Assembly (NCBI RefSeq): GCF_012844305.1
Contig: NZ_JABANE010000031.1
Location: 1-64,000 of the forward strand
Reading direction: 5' to 3'
Length of the DNA: 64,000 bases
Source: Flammeovirga aprica JL-4
GTDB taxonomy: Bacteria > Bacteroidota > Bacteroidia > Cytophagales > Flammeovirgaceae
In this document: piece after piece, positions 55,101 to 63,203 of the stretch
How the letters are laid out: each line of letters starts with the position of its first letter
Numbering within the stretch: position 1 is the stretch's first letter
Made by a program: the position numbers and the translations under genes
The notes under the pieces: model-generated
The model's input: only the letters and a program-made list of their open reading frames with translations
Database searches by the model: none
What the model was told of the DNA's origin: nothing

Positions 55101-58100
55101 GACACCTTGATTCAGCTTATCCCAGAAGCGTTCATATTCAATTGAACTTGCATGACTGTCTTCTACCAGCATTCTGTGATGTTTACCCATCAGCTCATTT
55201 TTAGAATAACCGGTCGTTTGTACAAACAGATCATTACATTCAATCATAAGACCATCCATGTCAAACTCCACAACAGCTTGCACCTCACCAATGGCTTTGA
55301 TTTTGGCTCTGTTTTCTGAGTTATTCAAACGACGTTGGGTGATATCCTGTAAGTAGACTACGATTTTCACATAGTTGCCATCATAATCTTGAATTGGGTT
55401 GTAAGAACCCTCTAGCCACACATCACTTCCATCTTGTCTCTTTCTTTTAAAGGAGTCTACATGGAATTGGCCTTGTGATAATTTATTCCAAAGTTCTTTA
55501 TTCTTATTAATGGTCTCATGGTCTGAAGTCAAGAGTGCATCATGACTCTTTCCTAATAATTCACCTTCATTGTACCCTAAGGCCTCAAGGATTGTGTCAT
55601 TGGCCGACATGATTTCACCGTCCATTGTCAATTCAAGTACACCTGTAGATTTCGATAATGCTTCATCTACACCATCTTTCTCTACTTGTTGGTCCATTTG
55701 AGCTGTAATATCAAATCGGATCGCAATGTATTTCACTGGTTTGCCATCATTGTCCAATACCGGTGCAATTGTAGCATCAACCCAGTAATAACCACCGTTT
55801 TTCTTCAGGTTACGATATTTCACTTTGAAGATTCTACCGTCTTGGATCGTTTCCCAGAATTCTTTGAAGACTGACTTAGGAGTAGAAGGGTGACGTACAA
55901 TATTGTGCGGTTTCCCTAATAATTCGTCTTTCGTATAACCTGATAGTTCGGCGAAAGCATCATTGATAAAAGTAATATTACCATGTAAATCGGTCTCTGA
56001 CATCAGAGCAGCAGAGTTGAAGGCATTTACTCTTGATTCTAATTCGTTTTTAAGTGCTTCCGCTCTACGTTGTGTCTCAATCTGCTCTGTGATATCCGTA
56101 GCATATTTCACTACTTTAAACACCTTATTATTAAGGTCAAAAATTGGATTATAAGTAGCTTGCAACCACATTATACTTCCATCTTTCTTCACTCTTCTAT
56201 AGACACCTTCATCGTGTACACCTTGCTTCAGTTTATCCCAGAAACGTTCGTATTCTACCGAATTACCGTAACTTTCTTCTACCAGCATTCTATGATGATT
56301 ACCCATCAATTCAGCTTTCGAATAACCTGTAGTTTCTTCAAACAGATCGTTACAATCCTGCATCACCCTGTTCAAGTCAAACTCCACGACTGCTTGTACA
56401 TTACCAATCGCTTCAATTTTGGCTCTAGTTTCTGAGTTTCTTAAGCGTCGTTCTGTAACATCCTCAGCAATTTTTACAATCTTATAAACATTACCTTCAA
56501 GATCTCTAACAGGGTTATAAGTAGCCTGCAACCAAACTTCTCTTCCGCCTGCTACTTTTCTTTTATAAACATCTTTATCAAAGTTACCTTGTCTCAGTTT
56601 GTCCCAGAAGTTTTTGTATTCTTGAGATTTGCCATAAGACTCTTCTACTAAATTGATATGGTCCAGCCCCATTAATTCATCTTTGCTGAAACCTACACCT
56701 TCAGAGAAAAGGTCATTACAATCAATAATACAACGATTCAGGTCAAACTCCACACGCATGTAACTTGCATCAATCGCTGAAATTTTACCTCGATTATCTG
56801 AGTTGGCCAATCGACGTGCTGTTACATCTTCCGCAATTTTAATGATCTTGTAAATGTTGCCATCCTGATCTCTCACCGGGTTGTAAGTAGCTTGCAACCA
56901 AACTTCTCTTCCGCCTGCTACTTTTCTTTTATAGACATTTTTATCCGATTCACCATTTCTCAGTTTATCCCAGAAATTTCTATACTCCTGTGATCTTCCA
57001 TAAGCTTCATCTACTAAGTTGATATGATCTAAACCTATAAGTTCATCTTTAGAATAGCCTACACCAATGGAGAAAAGCTCATTACAATCAATAATGCAAC
57101 GGTTCAAGTCAAACTCTACACGCATATAGCTGGAGTCAATCGCCGCTACTTTACCTCTGTTATCCGCATTGGCCAATCGTCTTGCTGTTACATCTTGAAG
57201 GTGAGCAATTACTTTAGCTACATTACCATCATAATCTTTCACAGTGTTATAGGTACCCTCAAGCCATTTTATATTTCCATTGGCATCTACTCTTTTGAAG
57301 GTATCTTTCACTGCCAGACCTTGAGACAGTTTATCTTTTCTGTTCTTATCAATTCTGATATGGTCATTTTCCTGAGGAATCAGTAAATCATGGCTTTTGC
57401 CCAACAACTCCTCTTCTCTATAGCCCACAAAATCAAGGAACTTCTGGTTTACCGTTTTAATGTTACCATCCAAGTCCATTTCTAGAATACCATTTGAATC
57501 AGAAATTACCTCTTGTACAGCTTCTCTTTCCTTCTCATTGTCCATTTGATCCGTCACATTAAAACGGACCCCAATGTACTTGATCGGTTTTCCATCCGCA
57601 CCCATTACCGGGGCAATTGTTGCCTGCACCCAATAGTGGCTTCCATCTCTAGCCTGATTTCTATAAATTCCCTGGAAAATCTGTCCGTTTTGAACTTTAT
57701 CCCAGAGCTCTTTGAACAATGACTTAGGATTGGCGGGGTGCCTTACTATACTGTGGGGTTTTCCTACTAACTCTTCCGGTGTATATCCAGAAAGCTTTGC
57801 GAAAGTTTCGTTTGCAAAAGTAATGGTTCCATAAAGGTCAGTTTCTGATACAAGCGCTGCAGTGTGGAAGATGTTAACGGTAGACTCTAACTCACTTTTA
57901 ATATTAGAGAACTCTTGCTCTTTAGTAGCAATATCTGTTACATCCAGCCCAAGCAACAAGTATTTATAGAGTTTGTTATCCTCATTATAAATAGGTGAAA
58001 TCGTCACTTCCATCCACGCTGTACCTCCTTCTTTTGTGAGGTTTTTGGTAGTACCTGTGTACGTTTCTCCTTTCTTTACGATATTGAGTACACTTTCAGA

Positions 58101-58400
58101 AAAGTTCTTTGGAGTGTCTTCAGAAAGGATTTTGGATAAAGGCTCATTGAATAATTCTTTGGCTTTATAACCCAAAAGCTGTGCAAACCTGTCATTGCAA
58201 GAAATGATGGTTCCGTCCAATTCGGTCTCAGCTACCAGAATTGTTTTATTTAAAGCTTTGGATTTTTCACGAAGCTGAAGGACTTCTTTTTTCAAGTCAC
58301 TGCAATCTTCATTTTGAATCTTTTTGGGTCTTTCATTTCCAGCTGAGGAATCGTCACGGCTTAACAAACGATCCTTTTTGATATTATCTCCTAGTGCCAT
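52128..58400 (-). CDS. Giant cytoplasmic methyl-accepting chemotaxis protein with about 13 PAS domains
   Basis: Receptor of 2090 residues without signal peptide or membrane helix. After a charged N-terminus (1-45) about 13 PAS domains follow, each about 122-124 residues (about 50-1630), recognisable by repeated E-x-DLxGxIxxCNDxF and GYxxxELxGxxH motifs. PAS 2, 7 and 10 carry the Aer-like KPHxIVRHPxxPK motif; PAS 4, 5, 6, 9, 12 and 13 share the LW(D/E)KL...VWLQATYNP type. HAMP-like segments follow (about 1640-1790), then the signalling hairpin (about 1800-2090) with the tip [20 protein letters not shown] and [18 protein letters not shown]. It is followed by cheW, cheY, cheA and cheC. It likely forms cytoplasmic arrays integrating several signals. 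Confidence 0.92.
   Translation of the reverse strand: [2090 protein letters not shown]
54160..56396 (-). repeat. Tandem duplication of a three-PAS block inside the receptor gene
   Basis: Two blocks of 1116 bases (372 codons, three PAS domains each) follow one another; for example the stretch at 54603 and that at 55719 agree at roughly nine of ten bases. Boundaries are approximate. A second, 366-base repeat lies at about 56755/57121. Confidence 0.75.
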
Positions 58401-58590
58401 ATTATAGCTAATTTTGAAAACGGGTAATTTTATGGGTTATAAAGAAAGGCCAGTGTCCTTTCATTAATCGGTTTTAGAAACTATAGATTAACTTCTTTTT
58501 TTAAATTACGACTTTTTCAAAACAATATTATGGTACAGTTTGTTTGGCTAGGAATATTTATATAGATACTTCAAAAATCCTATTTAGAGA

Positions 58591-59361
58591 TTAATTTTTT
58601 GGTAAAACAGAGATCAATTCTCTCGCCACTCGCATATAAGCCATCGCACCTACTGAAAGCGGAGAATAACCAAATATAGACTGCCCAAATGAAGGGGCTT
58701 CTACCAATTTCACATCAATTCCTATATGATTTTCGAAAACTCTGATTCCAAAATTCTCTTTAATATGCTTATGGATTTCATGCGTGACGGTTCTTCTTGT
58801 ATCAAACATGACAGGAAGAATACCTAGTATAGTAAGCTTGTTATTTAATGATTCTTTGATCTGGAATACAGTTTCCAAGATCTGTGAGAGCCCTTGCATA
58901 CTTAAAACTTCCATCTGCAACGGTACAAAAATATGATCAGAAGCCGTCAGTGCATTAATACTTAAGATAGATAAGGCCGGAGCACAATCAATCAAAATAA
59001 AGTCAAATTTATCTTTCACCTTATCAATAGCATTTTTTAAAAGAAACTCTCTTTGATCTGCATTGACCATATTTACTTCAGCATCTGCCAATGAAACATC
59101 AGAAGGTGCTATGTAAACTCTTTCTTTTTTAAGTGCAATTTCTTTCAAGTTCGCGTCCTCAGTCAGTACGTGTGTCACTGACTTTTTATAGTCATTCTGC
59201 AAACCGAAATGAAAAGTCATATTGCCTTGGGCGTCCATATCAATCAATAACACCTTGTTGCCTAGTTTGCCTAGCGCCACACCAAGGTTAGTAGTAGTGG
59301 TGGTTTTTCCTGTTCCTCCTTTTTGATTTACAATAGCTATAACTTTTGCTTGACGCCCCAT
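58591..59361 (-). CDS. ParA/MinD-family ATPase beside the receptor gene
   Basis: Deviant Walker A KGGTGKTT with both lysines (Lys14, Lys19), Walker A' LLIDMDAQGN (about 38-47) and Walker B FILIDCAPALSILS (about 120-133), typical of small ParA proteins without N-terminal DNA-binding domain. 256 residues. No ParB-like gene is adjacent; the next gene on the same strand, 190 bases on, is the giant soluble receptor. In Rhodobacter sphaeroides a ParA homologue (PpfA) positions cytoplasmic chemoreceptor clusters, so the same role is plausible here. Chromosome or plasmid partition is the alternative. Confidence 0.9.
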   Translation of the reverse strand: MGRQAKVIAIVNQKGGTGKTTTTTNLGVALGKLGNKVLLIDMDAQGNMTFHFGLQNDYKKSVTHVLTEDANLKEIALKKERVYIAPSDVSLADAEVNMVNADQREFLLKNAIDKVKDKFDFILIDCAPALSILSINALTASDHIFVPLQMEVLSMQGLSQILETVFQIKESLNNKLTILGILPVMFDTRRTVTHEIHKHIKENFGIRVFENHIGIDVKLVEAPSFGQSIFGYSPLSVGAMAYMRVARELISVLPKN

Positions 59362-59548
59362 ATTAGTGAAAAAGTGTTTCTTACTTTGATTGATATTTTA
59401 AAATTTCAAATGATCCATTATTCAAATGGATACGAAGTACAAAGACTAAATTAAATATCAACAATTTTAAGCTCAGTACTTTCTTTTTGATGAAGTTCGA
59501 AAAAAATCTTAAATAATTAAAGTTCAAACTATTTTATTTTCAAAAATA

Positions 59549-59578
59549 AAGAGGCTGCCCATTGCTGAACAGCCTCTT
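59549..59578 (-). terminator. Terminator of gpmI
   Basis: Arms AAGAGGCTG (59549-59557) and CAGCCTCTT (59570-59578) with a 12-base loop; on the minus strand followed by TATTTTTG. It lies 28 bases past the gpmI stop. Confidence 0.75.
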
Positions 59579-59606
59579 CTGAATTTATTTATGAATTACC
59601 TAATAC

Positions 59607-61130
59607 TTAGATTAAGCAATCACCTGTCATCTCTTCTGGTTGATCAACACCAACAATTTTCAATACTGTTGGAGCGATATCACCTAACTTACCGTCTTTG
59701 ATTTCACCGTCAAAATCAGGATCAACAAAGATACATGGTACCAAGTTAGTAGTATGTGCTGTGTTTGGAGAACCGTCAGGGTTTCTCATTACATCTGAGT
59801 TACCGTGGTCAGCAATAACGATTGATGAATAACCGTTATCTAAACCAGCTTCAACTACAGCTTTAGCACATTGGTCAACAGCTTCACATGCCGCTACTGC
59901 TGCTTCGAATACACCTGTGTGACCTACCATATCAGCGTTAGCGAAGTTCAAGCAAACAAAGTCAGCTTCACCTTTTTGTAATTCAGGAACAATTTTGTCT
60001 CTGATATCACCTGCACTCATTTCAGGTTGCAAATCGTAAGTAGCTACTTTTGGAGAAGGAGCTAATAAACGCGTTTCACCTTCAAATTCTTTCTCACGTC
60101 CACCTGAGAAGAAGAAAGTTACGTGAGGGTACTTTTCAGTTTCAGCAATTCTGATTTGCTTTTTACCCGCACCTTCTAATACTTCACCTAATGTTTGTGA
60201 TAAGTTATCTTTATGGAATAATACATCAACACCTTCAAATGTCTCGTCGTACATTGTCATTGTAAGGTATTTGATGTCTAATTTCTTAGTTCCACCCTCA
60301 GCAATATCTCTTTGTGATAACGCTTGAGAGATTTCACGACCACGGTCAGTACGGAAGTTGAAGCAAAGCACTACATCACCTTCTTCAATTTTCGCTACTG
60401 GCTCACCGTCTACTGTGTTCACTAATGGTTTAACGAATTCATCCGTTACGTCAGCATCATAAGAAGCTTGGATAGCGTCTTGGATGTTTGTTACTTTTTC
60501 ACCTTCAGCGTTAACCATTACGTTGTAAGCTAAAGCAACTCTTTCCCAACGGTTATCTCTATCCATTGCATAGTAACGACCTACTACTGAAGCAATTTGA
60601 CCAGTAGTTTTAGCCATGTGTTCCTCAACGTCAGCAATAAAACCTTTACCTGACTTAGGGTCACAGTCACGACCGTCAGTGAAAGCATGAACGAAAACTT
60701 GATCTTTATCAAAACCTGCTGCGCTTGCTGCAGTTAATAATCCTTTTAAATGTCCAACGTGTGAGTGAACACCACCGTCAGAAACAAGACCCATGAAGTG
60801 GACTTTTTTGTTGTTCTCTTTCGCGTAAGCAAATGCGTCTTGTAATTCTTTAATATCAGCAATAGAACCATCTTGAACAGCTTGGTTGATTCTTACCAAC
60901 ATTTGGTATACCACACGGCCAGCTCCAAGGTTCATATGACCTACTTCAGAGTTACCCATCTGACCTTCAGGAAGACCTACTGCCAAACCAGAAGCTTCTA
61001 ATTTACTGTGCTTATATTTTTCATATAATGAATCTACGAAAGGTGTATTAGCTTGTGCAATAGCAGACACTTTTGGATCAGGACCAATTCCCCATCCGTC
61101 TAAGATCATTAAGATTGTTTTCTTGTTCAT
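59607..61130 (-). CDS. gpmI: 2,3-bisphosphoglycerate-independent phosphoglycerate mutase
   Basis: Glycolytic enzyme interconverting 3- and 2-phosphoglycerate, manganese-dependent. The alkaline-phosphatase-like metal motifs are present: ILDGWGIGPD near the start, nucleophile Ser61 in MGNSEVGHMNLGAGR, FTDGRDCDPKSG, CFNFRTDRGREIS, LNFANADMVGHTG and IADHGNSDVM. 507 residues, normal. It is monocistronic with its own promoter and terminator. Confidence 0.97.
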   Translation of the reverse strand: MNKKTILMILDGWGIGPDPKVSAIAQANTPFVDSLYEKYKHSKLEASGLAVGLPEGQMGNSEVGHMNLGAGRVVYQMLVRINQAVQDGSIADIKELQDAFAYAKENNKKVHFMGLVSDGGVHSHVGHLKGLLTAASAAGFDKDQVFVHAFTDGRDCDPKSGKGFIADVEEHMAKTTGQIASVVGRYYAMDRDNRWERVALAYNVMVNAEGEKVTNIQDAIQASYDADVTDEFVKPLVNTVDGEPVAKIEEGDVVLCFNFRTDRGREISQALSQRDIAEGGTKKLDIKYLTMTMYDETFEGVDVLFHKDNLSQTLGEVLEGAGKKQIRIAETEKYPHVTFFFSGGREKEFEGETRLLAPSPKVATYDLQPEMSAGDIRDKIVPELQKGEADFVCLNFANADMVGHTGVFEAAVAACEAVDQCAKAVVEAGLDNGYSSIVIADHGNSDVMRNPDGSPNTAHTTNLVPCIFVDPDFDGEIKDGKLGDIAPTVLKIVGVDQPEEMTGDCLI

Positions 61131-61175
61131 GATGATAATTTTATCGTCTTCTTTTTATAAATAAAATGAATGTCG

Positions 61176-61206
61176 CAAATATACAGTTTGTTAGCACTTT
61201 TATAAA
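61176..61206 (-). promoter_or_regulatory. Promoter of gpmI
   Basis: On the minus strand TATATTTG (61176-61183) is a perfect -7 box, with TTTA (61203-61206) at a 19-base spacer as -33. The leader would be about 40 bases. Confidence 0.5.
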
Positions 61207-61415
61207 TGATATTCATCACAATGTAGGTGCAAGATCGGGACTTTTTAAAGTGTCAAAAAAACCTTTATGAGTATCAGATTGTTAATATGAAAAGCTAATA
61301 TCAGACACTGAGTTAAATAGAATAGTAATTCTTGAAATAGTCCTATAAAATCCGGATGATTTAGCGTATATTAGACGTATCAACTACACTTATATTTTAA
61401 ACCCATATCACACTT

Positions 61416-61877
61416 ATGAATAGCATACCCAAAGCACTTATTGTCGTCTTCTCTATTTTCTGTTTTTTCTCTTGTGAGCCAGCAGATATTGCAAACACTG
61501 CATCTGCTGTAGAAGGGAACTATCTTGTGACCTCTATCTCTGCAAAAACAGGTCAAGGACAATCCTCTTTACAATCCCTTACTGATAAGGACATTGTTGT
61601 ATTAAGCAAAACAGGTGACCGCTCAGTCAATCTTCAAATTTTTGTGGAGAATGTGGCTGTAAAATTAGGTTCGTCACAAGAGGATTTTGTAAAAAAAACC
61701 TACAGTGATGTACTTGTGGAAGGAAATAGAGAAAACAACTCTTTTCAATTGTCGAAGATTACAAATTATGAGACCAACGCCTCATTATCAGGATCAATTA
61801 ACGAAGATGGACGCCTGACACTCTCTTACCGTATTTCTGGAACAGAGTTTTTCTCCATAACCGCCATCAGAAGATAA
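61416..61877 (+). CDS. Unknown small lipoprotein, 153 residues
   Basis: Lipobox CFFSC with Cys20, then EPADIAN, acidic as in surface-directed lipoproteins. The mature part is beta-rich (EGNYLVTSISAKTGQ, RSVNLQIFVENVAVKLG, ASLSGSINEDGRLTLSYRIS), similar in layout to small lipocalin-like proteins, but no family is recognised. It is followed 98 bases on by another small lipoprotein gene in the same direction. Confidence 0.7.
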   Translation: MNSIPKALIVVFSIFCFFSCEPADIANTASAVEGNYLVTSISAKTGQGQSSLQSLTDKDIVVLSKTGDRSVNLQIFVENVAVKLGSSQEDFVKKTYSDVLVEGNRENNSFQLSKITNYETNASLSGSINEDGRLTLSYRISGTEFFSITAIRR

Positions 61878-61974
61878 AAATTGCATAATATTTGTCTAAC
61901 ATCTTTTAACGTTTGTCTTAATTCAAACCTTGACCAGTTTAGGTTTATTATTTTTTATTATATACACAACTAAT

Positions 61975-62640
61975 ATGAAAAAGCTTTTTATTCTATTCGT
62001 ATTACCCTTAGCCATTTTCACTTCTTGTGGCAGTTCAGTAGATGATGCTGTAAATGATCTTACAGATACTTTGTTCCAATTTGGAGAAACAACAGCTACA
62101 ATTGATGGTAATACCAAAGATTTCAATAACTACTCTGGATACCAAACTGTAGGCAATACGACTGTACTATATTTTGCAGATATCAAACTTTCAACTACTT
62201 CAGCAGACGCAAAAGGTGAAGCAATTGTTTGTATCTTAAATAACGATGAGTTTACTGCAGGTAATTCTATTGATATTAGTCTTACAGGAATTCTTACAGG
62301 TGGTCTTTCTGCAACAAAATTACAAACTGCATTTTTATATTTAAATGATGTTTCTGCTCAAGATGTTGTTTCATTAGTAAGCCTTTATACTCAAAAAGAT
62401 GCTAATTTAGAAACAACTTTAGAACAAGCTGAGTCATTTGATTATACAATCAGACAAGCGTCTTTATTGAATTTCCAAGAAATTTTAACAGGAGATACTC
62501 CTAATCTTAAAATCAGCATAGATAAATCAGACGGTAAAACTGTAGATGGTACTTTCAGTTTTACTGCTTTTGGAACTGATGGATCAAAAACTAATGTAAC
62601 TGCAGGATCATTCAAAGATATTCCTAATGACAACAAATAG
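61975..62640 (+). CDS. Unknown lipoprotein, 221 residues
   Basis: Start at ATG 61975 (MKKLFILFVLPLAIFTSC) gives a standard lipoprotein signal with Cys18; an open-frame ATG 15 codons earlier would spoil it. After Cys come GSSVDDAVND. The mature chain shows FGETTATIDGNTKDFNNYSGYQTVG, as in several Bacteroidota secreted proteins with a DUF6252-like start, and a C-terminal strand region DGKTVDGTFSFTAFG. Family uncertain. A strong terminator follows 20 bases after the stop. Confidence 0.7.
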   Translation: MKKLFILFVLPLAIFTSCGSSVDDAVNDLTDTLFQFGETTATIDGNTKDFNNYSGYQTVGNTTVLYFADIKLSTTSADAKGEAIVCILNNDEFTAGNSIDISLTGILTGGLSATKLQTAFLYLNDVSAQDVVSLVSLYTQKDANLETTLEQAESFDYTIRQASLLNFQEILTGDTPNLKISIDKSDGKTVDGTFSFTAFGTDGSKTNVTAGSFKDIPNDNK

Positions 62641-62660
62641 TTAATCATTAGTTTTCATAA

Positions 62661-62696
62661 AAAGAGATCAAGGCCACGAGCTTTGATCTCTTTTTT
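62661..62696 (+). terminator. Terminator of the 221-residue lipoprotein gene
   Basis: Arms AAAGAGATCAA (62661-62671) and TTGATCTCTTT (62683-62693), perfect, with T run. Confidence 0.85.
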
Positions 62697-62755
62697 ATAT
62701 GCCTAATTTTCACTATATTATAGAGCACCCAATTAACAATAAAAACCTTCATGCT

Positions 62756-63097
62756 ATGCTCTATTTACTCTATCTCACTCTGCCAATTATCACTTTTTTC
62801 TCACCCAATGAAAAAGTAAAAAAAAACACCTCAAAAGTACTTTTTGAAGTCATCAATTATGACGCCCAGCAACTCAACGGACTTGAACTTGAAATTTATG
62901 ACAACAAACGGCTTATTGCACGCCTAAACACCAGAAATATTACTTCCATTTCACTCCCTAAAGAAAAATATGAATTTATCCTTTATTACTGTGATGAAAC
63001 TTTTAAGGTGAAAAAAGAAATTATTGCTCAAAGACATCACTTGGTCTTTGTGGTGGGAGAGAAAAATTGTAAAGAAAACTTACTATTCAGTAAATAA
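62756..63097 (+). CDS. Unknown small secreted protein
   Basis: From ATG 62756 the chain (113 residues) begins with a hydrophobic signal-like segment (LYLLYLTLPIITFFS), then a beta-rich part (KVLFEVINYDAQQLNGLELE, SISLPKEKYEFILYYC) with two Cys. It may form a small beta-sandwich; no family recognised. The frame is open from 62699, but the extra 19 residues are polar and would bury the signal. The next gene starts 106 bases later. Confidence 0.55.
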   Translation: MLYLLYLTLPIITFFSPNEKVKKNTSKVLFEVINYDAQQLNGLELEIYDNKRLIARLNTRNITSISLPKEKYEFILYYCDETFKVKKEIIAQRHHLVFVVGEKNCKENLLFSK

Positions 63098-63203
63098 TCA
63101 CAAGTAATGGCATTTAATGCTACAAAAGAAAGGAAGTATTCATTCTAAACCTTAATTTCGCATTCTACAATCTAGATTCGAGGATAAAAAATTAGTAATT
63201 AGA

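Noticed and set aside
54060..56435. Plus-strand open frames opposite the receptor gene (for example 54060-54494 and 56070-56435)
   Set aside because: They repeat with the PAS repeats, have no family features and lie wholly inside a convincing gene on the other strand.
52128..58400. Receptor repeats as a CRISPR or non-coding tandem repeat
   Set aside because: The repeats are in frame over 2090 codons, have periods of 366 and 1116 bases, and encode recognisable PAS domains.
58591..59361. ParA as evidence for a replication origin or plasmid
   Set aside because: There is no ParB, no parS-like or DnaA-box cluster, and neighbours are chromosomal housekeeping and chemotaxis genes.
61380..61562. 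Cys-rich minus-strand frame opposite the 153-residue lipoprotein
   Set aside because: The Cys pattern has no zinc-ribbon spacing and the plus-strand lipoprotein frame is clearly the real one.
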